From assembly GCA_035318985.1 (NCBI GenBank), contig DATHDP010000053.1:1-45678 (forward strand): a DNA stretch of 45,678 bases. Reading direction: 5' to 3'. The position numbers and the translations under genes are program-made. The notes under the pieces were generated by a model. That model worked only from the letters and a program-made list of their open reading frames with translations. It had not been told where the DNA came from and ran no database searches. Origin of the DNA: VBAS01 sp035318985. Its GTDB lineage: Bacteria; Bacteroidota; Bacteroidia; Chitinophagales; Chitinophagaceae. This document shows, one piece after another, positions 1-8,716 of the stretch. Within the stretch, counting starts at the first letter, position 1, and each line of letters opens with the position of its first letter.

Positions 1-1
1 T

Positions 2-766
2 ATTGCCCAAGCGATTGACAGTGTATTGCAGCAAACATTTACTGATCTTGAGCTCATTATCATTAATGATGGAAGCACTGATAAAACAGAATCCATAATT
101 CTTTCTTTTACTGATCCAAGAATCATTTATTTAAAAAATGAGATCAATAGCGGATTGATCTTTACACTGAACAAGGCCATTGAAATTGCCCCTGGCAAGT
201 ATATAGCACGCATGGATGCAGATGACATTTGTTTACCAACAAGAATAGAAAAACAAAAAAAGTTTCTTGATGAACATTTAGAAACCGCCATGGTGTCAAC
301 AACGATCAGTTTTATAGATGAGAATGGAAGTGGCAAAGGAACCTGGTTATTAGATAGAAAAAAGATTGATCACAACGCTATCAGAAACAAAATGCCTTTT
401 GAAAATTGCATAGCGCATCCATCAATAATGATCAGAACTGCTGTTTTGAAAGAATTAAAATATGATCAGCGCCAGGTAAATATTGAAGACTATGATCTTT
501 GGCTTCGCCTGCTAAGTAGTGACCATGTTATCAGTAAAATTGATGAGCCTTTATTATTGTATCGCATCCATAATGAATCTGTAACCAACTTGTATCTAAA
601 GAAAAAAAACTTCTTTTTTAAGCACTTAAAAATGAAAAGAATTTTTCTTGCAAAAGAGATCTCAGCTGGCAGAATTAACGGGTTTAATCTAATAGTGATC
701 GCAAGTATGGTAGTTGATCTCATTAAAGGAACCGGAAAGGCAATAAAAAAAATCTTTACCACATAG
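2..766 (+). CDS. Glycosyltransferase family 2, N-terminus cut by window edge
   Basis: This is a GT-A fold glycosyltransferase that should move a nucleotide-activated sugar onto a surface glycan at the inner membrane. The reading frame is open back to base 2 and reads IAQAIDSVLQQ before the first in-window start-like codon (TTG at 26), so the true start lies outside the window. Visible motifs are INDGSTDKT, the metal-binding DADD within ARMDADDICLP, and EDYDLWLRL near the acceptor site. All are typical of family 2. The stop overlaps the GTG start of the next gene by one base, so the two are probably cotranscribed. Donor and acceptor sugars cannot be read from sequence. Confidence 0.9.
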   Translation: MAQAIDSVLQQTFTDLELIIINDGSTDKTESIILSFTDPRIIYLKNEINSGLIFTLNKAIEIAPGKYIARMDADDICLPTRIEKQKKFLDEHLETAMVSTTISFIDENGSGKGTWLLDRKKIDHNAIRNKMPFENCIAHPSIMIRTAVLKELKYDQRQVNIEDYDLWLRLLSSDHVISKIDEPLLLYRIHNESVTNLYLKKKNFFFKHLKMKRIFLAKEISAGRINGFNLIVIASMVVDLIKGTGKAIKKIFTT

Positions 767-1950
767 TGTACAAGTTATTTCTTATAAAAAGGTCGATCGA
801 AAATGTATTTATCTATCCATTCATTCTTATTGGAAGACTGATCGCACAGCTATACCCGTTAAAGAAAGAATACAGGATCTTTTTCTTTTTCCCTTTTTAT
901 CATATGGGCGGTGCAGAAAAAGTGCATGCACAAATAGCTGAGGCCACCGGAGGATATGATTGTATAATTTATTTTACAAAAAAGTCTTCTGATAAACGTT
1001 TTTTTGAAGATTTCAAAAACAGCAGGTGTGAAATAAAAGAAATTTCGAGATTCACTGACAACAAATGGTTATATTTTTTGAACCTAATATATCGGGGAAT
1101 TATTACTGGTTACATAAATAAACAAAAACAGCAGCCTCTTCTGTTTAATGGTCAGTGCAATTTTGCGTACAAAATAAGTCCGTGGATAAAAAAACAGATA
1201 CGGCAATTTGAACTTATTCACTCATTGAATAGTTTTTCTTATATCCGTATTCCCTTTATTCAATTTATTACAAAAACAGTTATGATCAGCAGGCAAAGAA
1301 TTGAAGATCATAAAAAATTATATGAACGTTTTCAGATCCCGTTGGAAATCGCTGAGAGAATTATCTACATCTCAAATGCCATTCCGCTTCCTGCATCAGT
1401 AAAACCTGAGCGGTCCTCTTCGCTGTTTAAAATTTTATATTCAGGAAGACCTGGTCCGGAAAAAAGAATTCATTTGATCACTGAAATGGCAAAAGAATTA
1501 AACAAGGCACAAAAGGATATACAATTTGAAATGATCGGCGATATATCTTCATTGGTCAATGCCTCAAATTTTCCATTTATAAAATTTCATGGCAACATCA
1601 ACGACAATGAAGAGATCAACTCTATTTATTCCAATGCGCACTTACTTCTTATAACATCAAACACTGAAGGATTTCCGATGGTGGTGATGGAAGCAATGGC
1701 GAATGGTTGTGGGATCATAGCTACGCCTGTTGGTGATATCCCATTTCATATAAAAAATAAAGAGAACGGGTTTTTATTCAGTTCTATTAACGACGAGTCG
1801 GTGATCGTTAATGAAGGTTGTGAAAAAATTCTTTGGTTAAAAAACAACCTGCACGAATGGAAAAAAATTTCAGAAACCAATATTAAATATGCCAATGATC
1901 ATTTTGGGATCGAACAATTCAATTCTTCCTATAGAGAGTTATTGAAATAA
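766..1950 (+). CDS. Glycosyltransferase family 4 (GT-B fold)
   Basis: A 394-residue retaining glycosyltransferase that probably adds a sugar during surface polysaccharide synthesis. The N-terminal Rossmann half has the acceptor-side motif MGGAEKVH near residue 47. The C-terminal half has GRPGPEKR near residue 227 and the GT4 nucleotide-sugar signature EGFPMVVMEAM near residue 302, followed by ATPVGDIP. The start is GTG at 766, overlapping the TAG of the preceding glycosyltransferase by one base, which suggests coupled translation. The next gene lies on the opposite strand and ends 3 bp away, so this gene ends its transcription unit. Sugar specificity is unknown. Confidence 0.88.
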   Translation: MYKLFLIKRSIENVFIYPFILIGRLIAQLYPLKKEYRIFFFFPFYHMGGAEKVHAQIAEATGGYDCIIYFTKKSSDKRFFEDFKNSRCEIKEISRFTDNKWLYFLNLIYRGIITGYINKQKQQPLLFNGQCNFAYKISPWIKKQIRQFELIHSLNSFSYIRIPFIQFITKTVMISRQRIEDHKKLYERFQIPLEIAERIIYISNAIPLPASVKPERSSSLFKILYSGRPGPEKRIHLITEMAKELNKAQKDIQFEMIGDISSLVNASNFPFIKFHGNINDNEEINSIYSNAHLLLITSNTEGFPMVVMEAMANGCGIIATPVGDIPFHIKNKENGFLFSSINDESVIVNEGCEKILWLKNNLHEWKKISETNIKYANDHFGIEQFNSSYRELLK

Positions 1951-1953
1951 AAA

Positions 1954-2865
1954 CTAGTGCCCTGTTAATCCTTTAATAGCATCTATCCTGAATTGTATAA
2001 CAGGCCAGGCTTTTTCAGGCCTGAAACTGATAACATAAAATAAACCGATCAATATTGACGCTCCAAGTTTAAAAACATATTCCGCAAGCTTACCATAAAA
2101 CCCCATTTTGCCTTTTGATGAAACCCTTTGTCTTTCCCCCCTGCCAATTCCAGAAGCAACCCTGTATAAATAGTCATAGTTTAACTTACTAACTTCTACG
2201 ACATGATGTACAACCATATTTGGAACATAAAAAACCTTATGGCCTTTTTCTTTTAACCTGAAATAGAGATCTTTTCCTTCGCCTCCGATCCTTAAAGTTC
2301 CTTTTACGCCTGCTAGTGCCACATTAAATCCGCCAATTTCATCAAATGCCTGTTTAGTAACAGCCATATTAGACTCCAATGGATATTTATTTGGCTGGAA
2401 TTCGACAACAGTTGGAGCATAATCGAAATTTCCAACTAATGCCGAAACATAATGTGACATCCATTTTGGTTTAGAGGGTATGTAACGGGCAATAATTCTT
2501 CCACCAAAACCGTGAATATTAGGATTGCCTAAGTGGAAGTTCCATGCGTTCTTTAGATAATCTTTTTCTGCAATAGCATCATCATCCATAAAAATTAAAA
2601 GACTACCATTTGCATGTCTTGCTCCTTTATTACGTGCTGGTGAAGACCCCTGTTCAGTCTCATTATAATAATACAGCAAATGATCGGGATGAGTAGCTAT
2701 AAATTCTTTGCATACTTTTTCAGTATTATCCGTGCTGTTATTATTTACAACGATCGTCTCAAAATGATTCTTGTCAAAGTCCTGTTCTACAAGACTCTTC
2801 ATTGCTTCGGGCAAATATTTTTCACGATTGTAAGTACAAATAATAATAGAAATATCCAGCGCCAT
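1954..2865 (-). CDS. Glycosyltransferase family 2 with C-terminal membrane helix
   Basis: A GT-A glycosyltransferase of about 303 residues. Motifs are ISIIICTYNRE at the N-terminus, VNNNSTDNTEKV, and FMDDDAIAEKDY carrying the DxD-type metal site. A hydrophobic stretch near the C-terminus (GASILIGLFYVISF) suggests membrane anchoring. I chose ATG at 2865: the longer frame opens with TTG at 2889, but that codon lies inside a TAnnTTTG promoter box, so it should not be in the mRNA. The gene runs against its neighbours and is the only minus-strand member of the glycan cluster, so it probably has its own promoter. Confidence 0.87.
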   Translation of the reverse strand: MALDISIIICTYNREKYLPEAMKSLVEQDFDKNHFETIVVNNNSTDNTEKVCKEFIATHPDHLLYYYNETEQGSSPARNKGARHANGSLLIFMDDDAIAEKDYLKNAWNFHLGNPNIHGFGGRIIARYIPSKPKWMSHYVSALVGNFDYAPTVVEFQPNKYPLESNMAVTKQAFDEIGGFNVALAGVKGTLRIGGEGKDLYFRLKEKGHKVFYVPNMVVHHVVEVSKLNYDYLYRVASGIGRGERQRVSSKGKMGFYGKLAEYVFKLGASILIGLFYVISFRPEKAWPVIQFRIDAIKGLTGH

Positions 2866-2886
2866 TAGATGTGTAATTTCAGGTCG

Positions 2887-2894
2887 CAAAAGTA
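2887..2894 (-). promoter_or_regulatory. Candidate Bacteroidota -7 box upstream of the GT2 gene
   Basis: TACTTTTG on the minus strand fits the Bacteroidota -7 consensus TAnnTTTG and lies 21 bp before ATG 2865. No clear TTG -33 box is present at the usual 19-21 bp spacing. The assignment rests on the -7 box alone. Confidence 0.35.
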
Positions 2895-2960
2895 CAGGGA
2901 AATAGATAATTAAACTGGTTTGCTTTACTTTGCCATAAATCAGTCTTTCAATATTTCAAT

Positions 2961-3710
2961 ATGTATCTAAAAAGTTATTTTGTACAGATAGGAAAAGATG
3001 TTTTGATCAGGTTCCCTAAAAAAATTATCCGTTTTTTTGAATACCTGGGTGAGCTATCAAAGTTTAAAAAAAAGAATGACCAGCGATTTGTAGTACACAC
3101 CAAAGACATTTATCCCTGTCTGAAAGATAAGATCATAAAAACTCCATTTGACCATCATTATACTTATCATCCTGCATGGGCAGCAAGAATACTGGCGAAA
3201 ACAAAACCGGAATACCATGTTGATATTTCTTCTATATTAAGTTTTAGTACGATCGTTTCCGCTTTTGTACCCGTTAAATTTTATGACTATAGACCCGCTG
3301 ATCTCAAATTGAATAACCTGGAATCAGGTTTTGCTGATCTTAAAAAACTAAATTTTGCGGACAATTCTATTCCGTCTTTATCATGCATGCATACTATCGA
3401 GCATATAGGGCTTGGACGCTATGGTGATGAAATAGACCCACTAGGAGACATTAGATCAATTAATGAATTAAAAAGAGTTTTAAAACCGGGGGGGGATCTT
3501 CTATTCGTAACCCCGGTAGGTAGATCGAAAATTGAATTCAATGCTCATCGTATTTATAGTTTTGAACAAATCATTGAATATTTTTCTCCCTTTTCGCTAA
3601 AAGAGTTTTCTTTGATTCCCGATGCAGGAGGATTGATTCAAAACGCTGATCCTTCATTGGTAAAAGAGCAGCTTTATGGCTGTGGATGTTTTTGGTTTAA
3701 AAAAAATTAG
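2961..3710 (+). CDS. DUF268 family protein, SAM-methyltransferase-like fold
   Basis: A 249-residue protein matching the DUF268 family. The segment CMHTIEHIGLGRYGDEIDP followed by LKPGGDLLFVTPVG is the core of that family and resembles motifs IV-VI of class I SAM methyltransferases. The usual glycine-rich SAM loop is not obvious in the N-terminal half (DISSILSFS occupies its place), so catalytic activity is uncertain. The stop codon is followed immediately by the ATG of the FkbM gene, with no gap. Together with two further methyltransferase genes it forms a run that should modify sugars in the surface glycan. The exact reaction is unknown. Confidence 0.75.
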   Translation: MYLKSYFVQIGKDVLIRFPKKIIRFFEYLGELSKFKKKNDQRFVVHTKDIYPCLKDKIIKTPFDHHYTYHPAWAARILAKTKPEYHVDISSILSFSTIVSAFVPVKFYDYRPADLKLNNLESGFADLKKLNFADNSIPSLSCMHTIEHIGLGRYGDEIDPLGDIRSINELKRVLKPGGDLLFVTPVGRSKIEFNAHRIYSFEQIIEYFSPFSLKEFSLIPDAGGLIQNADPSLVKEQLYGCGCFWFKKN

Positions 3711-4427
3711 ATGTTTAATTTATTTCGTAAGAAAAAAAATGAAGTTGATAAAAAGGCAGCGATGATAGCGCTTTATCAACGATGGGTAAAGCCAGGGGGA
3801 CTTGTTTTTGACATTGGCGCTAATGTTGGGAACAGGATCGATATATTTCTTGAAATAGGTGCAAAAATTGTGGCTGTTGAACCACAACAGCATTGTGTAC
3901 AGATCCTCATGGAAAAATTTGGAGACAAGATCAGTATCGAAAATATCGGTCTCTCCCAATCTGAAGGAATATTGGAGTTTCATATTGCAGATGAATCAAC
4001 GATCTCGTCTTTCTCAAAAGAGTTTATTACTAAAACCGGATCGTCGAGATTCAGGAGAAATGAATGGAAGGAAACTATACAGGTTCCTGTTTCTACTTGT
4101 GATAAGCTGATTGAAAAGTATGGTATTCCGGATTTTTGTAAAATTGATGTAGAGGGTTTTGAATTGGAAGTTTTAAAAGGCTTGAACACAAAAATTCCTG
4201 CTTTATCTTTTGAATATTGTGTGCCCGAGATGGCAGATACCCTTTATGCATGTTTGGAACGGCTTAATGTGATAGATGCGGCCGCTTCATACAATTATAG
4301 CGTCGGCGAATCTTTTGCAATGAGCCTGGATCAATGGCTTTCTTTTCCGGAATTTTTCTCACACGTAAAAGAAAAGAAATTTCATAAAAGCCTTTTCGGG
4401 GATGTTTATATTCAATTCAGCAACTAA
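3711..4427 (+). CDS. FkbM family methyltransferase
   Basis: A 238-residue SAM-dependent O-methyltransferase of the FkbM type, a family often found in polysaccharide and glycolipid clusters where it methylates sugar hydroxyls. Motif I is VFDIGANVGN (residues about 31-40). The acidic residue binding the SAM ribose is in AVEPQ, and the family signature KIDVEGFELEVLKGL lies around residue 144. It starts directly after the stop of the DUF268 gene and is followed one base later by another methyltransferase, so the three are almost certainly translated from one message. Acceptor sugar and position are not predictable. Confidence 0.88.
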   Translation: MFNLFRKKKNEVDKKAAMIALYQRWVKPGGLVFDIGANVGNRIDIFLEIGAKIVAVEPQQHCVQILMEKFGDKISIENIGLSQSEGILEFHIADESTISSFSKEFITKTGSSRFRRNEWKETIQVPVSTCDKLIEKYGIPDFCKIDVEGFELEVLKGLNTKIPALSFEYCVPEMADTLYACLERLNVIDAAASYNYSVGESFAMSLDQWLSFPEFFSHVKEKKFHKSLFGDVYIQFSN

Positions 4428-4428
4428 C

Positions 4429-5124
4429 ATGTTTACAGTAGGAACAACTAATGAATCGGAAAGAGTAAAATGGATCGAAGAAACTCTGAAAAAAATTCCA
4501 GCCGGACTAACTATTCTGGACGCAGGCGCCGGAGAATCTCAATTCAAAAAATTCTGCGATCACCTGAAATATATTGCACAGGATTTTGGACAGTATTCCG
4601 GGGAAGGAAATGTCGGTTTACAAACCGGCACATGGGATAATACAAAACTTGATATAGTTTCTGATATTCTTTCAATACCGTTACCCGATCACTCAGTCGA
4701 TGCAATAATGTGCACAGAAGTGCTGGAACACATCCCCGACCCTTTGGGAGCAATTAAAGAATTCAGCAGGCTGATAAAACCGGGTGGATATTTATTGATC
4801 ACGGCTCCGTTTGCAAGTATTACTCACTTTGCACCTTATCATTTTGCATCAGGCCTAAGTCGGTTTTTTTACGAAAAAAACCTGGCAGAAAATGGATTTA
4901 AGATAACCGACCTGCAATTAAACGGAAATTTTTTTGAATTCGTGGCGCAGGAGAACAGAAGAATAAAATCCATCGCAAAAAAATACGCCGGGAAAAACCT
5001 GAATATATTTCAAAAGATAGTTATTCATTTAAATCTCCGGATATTGCAAAATCTTTCAAAAAAAGATAATGGATCGTCCGAATTGCTTTGTTACGGTATT
5101 CATGTATTTGCCAGAAAAAAATGA
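4429..5124 (+). CDS. Class I SAM-dependent methyltransferase
   Basis: A protein of about 231 residues with a Methyltransf_11-type core. The SAM loop is ILDAGAGES, the motif IV region is CTEVLEHIPDPL, and IKPGGYLLITAPF follows. An in-frame ATG at 4402 lies inside the end of the FkbM gene. I prefer ATG 4429, one base after the FkbM stop, because MFTVGTTNESER then leads straight into the domain. The 3' end overlaps the fucosyltransferase start as ATGA. Context suggests methylation of a glycan precursor, but a small-molecule substrate cannot be excluded. Confidence 0.82.
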   Translation: MFTVGTTNESERVKWIEETLKKIPAGLTILDAGAGESQFKKFCDHLKYIAQDFGQYSGEGNVGLQTGTWDNTKLDIVSDILSIPLPDHSVDAIMCTEVLEHIPDPLGAIKEFSRLIKPGGYLLITAPFASITHFAPYHFASGLSRFFYEKNLAENGFKITDLQLNGNFFEFVAQENRRIKSIAKKYAGKNLNIFQKIVIHLNLRILQNLSKKDNGSSELLCYGIHVFARKK

Positions 5125-5978
5125 TCATTAGTCATATAAATGGAGGATTGGGTAACCAGATGTTTCAATATGCAGCAGGAAGAACACTTGCTCATCTGAA
5201 TAAAACTTTCCTAAAGCTGGATGCTTCATCGTTTGAAGAAAGTAAATTAAGAAGTTTCGATCTGTTGTGTTTTAATGCCCAGATCGGATTTGCAACAAAC
5301 CAGGAGATCAGCACACTGAAGCCGGCTCACAATTTCGAAAAGGCTTTTCAATATCTCTCGCCCTTAAAAAGAAGAACCTATTACCGTGAAAGAGAATTTC
5401 GTTTTGATGAAAAAGTTTTGCAACTTGGAAAAAATGTTTACCTGAAAGGGTATTTTCAAAGTGAAAACTATTTTTTACCCGTAAAAGATATTATTAAAGC
5501 CGATTTTACTTTTCAAAATGACATTATAAAAAACATTAAAGAATTTTCAACCTCACTAATAAACTCGAACTCTGTTTCAGTTCATATACGAAGAGGTGAT
5601 TTTAAAAAGGATCAAACAACAGCAGATTATCATGGAACGCTCAGTCTTGATTATTACAAATCAGCAATTGAATTAATAAAATCAAAGATCGGGAATCCGG
5701 CATTCTTTTTCTTTTCAGATGATATTGACTGGGTAAAAGAAAATCTTCCAATACCGGGAGTGACATTTGTTTCAAAAACTATAACTGAAAATCATTTTGA
5801 AGACCTTTACCTGATGAGCCAATGCAAACACAATATTATTGCCAACAGCAGTTTTAGTTGGTGGGGTGCCTGGCTGAATACTAACCCTGAGAAGCTCGTT
5901 ATCGCACCAAAGAAATGGTTCAAAGAAGGCCCAAAAGACACGCAGGACCTGCTACCTGCAGAATGGATAAAGATCTAG
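5121..5978 (+). CDS. Alpha-1,2-fucosyltransferase-like, GT11
   Basis: A GT11 family enzyme of 285 residues, which normally transfers L-fucose from GDP-fucose to galactose in an alpha-1,2 link. The N-terminus carries the hallmark GGLGNQMFQYAAGR, the HxRRxD nucleotide-binding motif appears as HIRRGDF near residue 155, and NSSFSWWGAWLN lies near residue 245. The start is ATG 5121, giving MIISHINGGLGNQ and a 4-base overlap with the preceding methyltransferase. A longer frame is possible but would place 11 extra residues before the fold. The stop overlaps the convergent mqnA stop through a shared CTAG. It suggests the cluster builds a fucosylated glycan. Confidence 0.9.
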   Translation: MIISHINGGLGNQMFQYAAGRTLAHLNKTFLKLDASSFEESKLRSFDLLCFNAQIGFATNQEISTLKPAHNFEKAFQYLSPLKRRTYYREREFRFDEKVLQLGKNVYLKGYFQSENYFLPVKDIIKADFTFQNDIIKNIKEFSTSLINSNSVSVHIRRGDFKKDQTTADYHGTLSLDYYKSAIELIKSKIGNPAFFFFSDDIDWVKENLPIPGVTFVSKTITENHFEDLYLMSQCKHNIIANSSFSWWGAWLNTNPEKLVIAPKKWFKEGPKDTQDLLPAEWIKI

Positions 5979-6727
5979 CTCCAACTCTCTTCCCCTATCA
6001 CTTGTAAAAAATACTCCATCGCTTTTTTCTTACGTTCATCAAGCAAATAATTCAGGTGAAGTGTATAATATTTTTTCAGATCATAAAGATCAAACGATTG
6101 TGATGATACGATCTCATTGATATGGGTCAAGCCGAGGGCATTTGCTTCATTAAATATTTTAATGAATTCGTCTGGCAATTTTTTATTGCTGATCCATGCA
6201 GCAAACACAAAAGGTTGACCTGTTATTTTTTTCCACTCTGCACCAAGATCATAAAAAAAAGTAGAGAGTTTCCGTTGTTCAAATGCACGATCACCGATAA
6301 CTAATCCTGCTGTCGTTCCTTTTATTTCTTTTCGGTAGTCTTCATCAGTTGCATTAATTATTTCAGGATGTATGCCCCAATATTCATGCATTATCCATTT
6401 CAACAATTCAACTGAAGTTCTGCTTTGATAATCCAGGTAAACTTTTTCTATTTGTGCTAATGGCACTTCACTAAACAAACAAACTGATGCTGCCTCACCT
6501 TCAGTGCCGATACAATAATCGCCGGACAGATGAGATTCTTTTAGTTCGTGAATAGCAGCAACAGGGATCAAGCCAAGATCGATCTCATCATTTTTTAGCA
6601 TTTCAGCTAATCTTGCCGGGTTATCCTCCACCAATTCAATTTGCGAAGCAATTGGCTCAAGCTTTAATCCATAAATTAATGGCCTTGTATTGAGATAACT
6701 TACTATTCCAACCTTTATCTTACTCAA
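5975..6727 (-). CDS. mqnA: MqnA, chorismate dehydratase of the futalosine menaquinone pathway
   Basis: A 250-residue member of the MqnA/MqnD periplasmic-binding-like fold. MqnA dehydrates chorismate to 3-[(1-carboxyvinyl)oxy]benzoate, the first step of the futalosine route to menaquinone. The N-terminal KVGIVSYLNTRPLIYGL, the LIPVAAIHEL segment and GLVIGDRAF are characteristic. The only sensible start is TTG 6727 (MSKIKVGIVSYLNT), since no in-frame ATG precedes the conserved block. A TATCTTTG box lies about 20 bp upstream. Other futalosine genes are not in the window. The 3' end overlaps the fucosyltransferase by 4 bases in convergent orientation. Confidence 0.9.
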   Translation of the reverse strand: MSKIKVGIVSYLNTRPLIYGLKLEPIASQIELVEDNPARLAEMLKNDEIDLGLIPVAAIHELKESHLSGDYCIGTEGEAASVCLFSEVPLAQIEKVYLDYQSRTSVELLKWIMHEYWGIHPEIINATDEDYRKEIKGTTAGLVIGDRAFEQRKLSTFFYDLGAEWKKITGQPFVFAAWISNKKLPDEFIKIFNEANALGLTHINEIVSSQSFDLYDLKKYYTLHLNYLLDERKKKAMEYFLQVIGEESWS

Positions 6728-6746
6728 TTAAGTTATTTTTGCGCAG

Positions 6747-6754
6747 CAAAGATA
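6747..6754 (-). promoter_or_regulatory. Candidate -7 box upstream of mqnA
   Basis: TATCTTTG on the minus strand matches TAnnTTTG and would give a leader of roughly 13-15 bases before the TTG start of mqnA. No convincing -33 TTG is present at the normal spacing. Confidence 0.4.
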
Positions 6755-6814
6755 GACGAAACCCACTTATGCTTATGCTTCGGTGGGCAGCTAAGAAACA
6801 GAAATTAAAAAAGC

Positions 6815-8161
6815 ATGGAGCTAACTAATCTTTCAGCCATTTCCCCCATTGACGGTCGCTACCGCAAACAAGTACAACACTTAGATCAGTATTTCTCTGA
6901 ATTCGCATTGATAAAATATCGTGTGTTGGTTGAAATTGAATATTTTCTTTTCCTTGCTGATAAGAATTTTTTTAAAATATCTGGAAAAGCCGCAAAACAT
7001 CTTAGAAAGATCGCAGAAGAATTTGGTCCGGAAGATGCGCAGGAAATAAAACAGATCGAATACACAACCAATCATGATGTAAAGGCGGTAGAATATTTTT
7101 TAAAGACTGTTTTGGAAAAAAGCGGCGCTAAAGCAGAAAAAGAATGGATACATTTTGGATTGACATCACAGGACATTAATAATACAGCTATTCCACTTTT
7201 TTGGAAACATGCAGTTGAATATGAGTACCTGCCTTCCTTATTGAATTTAAATACTCAGATAAAATTACTGGCGAAAGAATGGCAGGATATTCCAATGCTG
7301 GCACATACACATGGGCAACCAGCTTCACCAACAAAACTGGGAAAAGAATTTATGGTGTTTGCAGAGCGTATAGAAAACCAGGTAGAGCAGCTTATCAATA
7401 TTCCTTTTAGTGCAAAATTTGGTGGCGCCACCGGTAATTTCAATGCCCATCATGTTGCATTTCCAAAAATGGATTGGATAAAACTCGGCAACGAGTTTGT
7501 TGAAAAAACATTAGGACTTACCCGCATGCAATACACCACGCAGATCGAGCACTATGATAATCTTGCAGCGCATTTTGATTGCATGAAAAGGATCAACAAT
7601 ATTCTTGTTGATTTCTGTCGTGATGTATGGACATATGTTTCTATGGAATATTTTAAACAAAGAGTGAATAAAAATGAAGTTGGCTCATCTGCCATGCCAC
7701 ATAAAGTAAACCCGATCGATTTTGAAAATGCTGAAGGAAACCTGGGAATGGCAAATGCCATCTTTGAACATTTATCTTCAAAACTCCCGGTTTCAAGATT
7801 GCAAAGGGATCTTACAGATTCAACTGTCCTCAGAAATATCGGCGTGCCGTTTGCTCACACATTGATCGCATTTCGCTCTGTAGAAAAGGGTCTTGGCAAG
7901 CTTATTCTTAATGACGGAATGATCCACCAGCAATTGGAAGATAACTGGGCGGTGGTAGCTGAAGCTGTACAAACTATTTTAAGAAGAGAAAATTATCCTA
8001 ATCCTTACGAAGCATTGAAGGAGCTAACAAGAGGCAATGCTTATATTGATAAAAAATCAATTCATCATTTTATCGATACTCTGAAAATAAATGGTTCTGT
8101 AAAGAAAGAGTTGAAGAAAATAACACCGCATAATTATACAGGAGTAGTGGCGAAGTATTAA
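6815..8161 (+). CDS. purB: Adenylosuccinate lyase
   Basis: PurB cleaves adenylosuccinate to AMP and SAICAR to AICAR, both releasing fumarate, in purine synthesis in the cytoplasm. The 448-residue length suits the long (E. coli-like) form. The N-terminus reads LTNLSAISPIDGRYRKQ. Catalytic histidine regions are in TNHDVKAVEYF and HTHGQPASPTKLGKE, and the superfamily signature SSAMPHKVNPIDFEN lies around residue 290. The ATG at 6815 gives a complete N-terminus. It is divergent from mqnA and its TAA overlaps the convergent acetyltransferase stop by 3-4 bases. Highly confident family call. Confidence 0.97.
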   Translation: MELTNLSAISPIDGRYRKQVQHLDQYFSEFALIKYRVLVEIEYFLFLADKNFFKISGKAAKHLRKIAEEFGPEDAQEIKQIEYTTNHDVKAVEYFLKTVLEKSGAKAEKEWIHFGLTSQDINNTAIPLFWKHAVEYEYLPSLLNLNTQIKLLAKEWQDIPMLAHTHGQPASPTKLGKEFMVFAERIENQVEQLINIPFSAKFGGATGNFNAHHVAFPKMDWIKLGNEFVEKTLGLTRMQYTTQIEHYDNLAAHFDCMKRINNILVDFCRDVWTYVSMEYFKQRVNKNEVGSSAMPHKVNPIDFENAEGNLGMANAIFEHLSSKLPVSRLQRDLTDSTVLRNIGVPFAHTLIAFRSVEKGLGKLILNDGMIHQQLEDNWAVVAEAVQTILRRENYPNPYEALKELTRGNAYIDKKSIHHFIDTLKINGSVKKELKKITPHNYTGVVAKY

Positions 8162-8676
8162 CCTAGTTTTCTGTAAATAAATTTCAATAACTCTTTACCA
8201 TCTTCCATTTTTGTTCCATCGGTTACAAATGAATTTTTCAATAACACTTTATGCGAAGTGATATTCGCTTTTTCAGCAATTGCATAAATATGATCGGCAT
8301 TTGTGTTCTTAAAATAATAAGCAAGACCAGACTTTGTTAATTCAGACGCAAATCCTTTTCCCCAATATTCTTTCAAAAGTGCATAGCCTAATTGAATATC
8401 GTCTGAACTTTCAATAGGAATTATTGCAAATGATCCAACAAACTTCCCGGTAACTTTTTCATCTGCAGCCCAGCGGCCTATCAATGGATTGATCTTATAA
8501 GCGTTGATCGCCTTCTTCAAAAAGACATCGCATTCTTCTTTTGTTTTTGTAGCCCTGATATAACGCATCACATCATCATCACCATTCAGCAAAAAGAAAT
8601 TCTCAGTATCGATTTCAAAAGCATATTGCCGTACAATTAATCTTTCCGTCTCAAATATGATATGATTATTTATCAT
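8158..8676 (-). CDS. GNAT family N-acetyltransferase, RimJ/RimL-like
   Basis: A 172-residue acetyltransferase of the RimJ/RimL branch. The N-terminal FETERLIVRQY is typical of this branch, and QLGYALLKEYWGKGFASEL carries the acetyl-CoA pyrophosphate loop in the GKGFASE segment. Later segments (HIYAIAEKANITSHKVLLKN) match the usual end of the fold. Acetylation of protein N-termini or of a small amine is possible, and the substrate cannot be read. It is convergent with purB (overlapping stops) and lies 40 bp downstream of prfC on the same strand, with a CCCCTTTAGGGG palindrome between. Confidence 0.85.
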   Translation of the reverse strand: MINNHIIFETERLIVRQYAFEIDTENFFLLNGDDDVMRYIRATKTKEECDVFLKKAINAYKINPLIGRWAADEKVTGKFVGSFAIIPIESSDDIQLGYALLKEYWGKGFASELTKSGLAYYFKNTNADHIYAIAEKANITSHKVLLKNSFVTDGTKMEDGKELLKFIYRKLG

Positions 8677-8694
8677 TAATGATGTTTACAAAGT

Positions 8695-8706
8695 CCCCTT
8701 TAGGGG
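8695..8706. repeat. CCCCTTTAGGGG palindrome
   Basis: A 12-base palindrome between prfC and the acetyltransferase gene, followed on + by a partial echo (TTTAGGGG). The same motif recurs at 12975-12986 (as CCCCTAAAGGGG) and 13116-13129. It may form a weak hairpin in the prfC 3' end, but there is no T tract. Confidence 0.7.
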
Positions 8707-8716
8707 ATTTAGGGGT

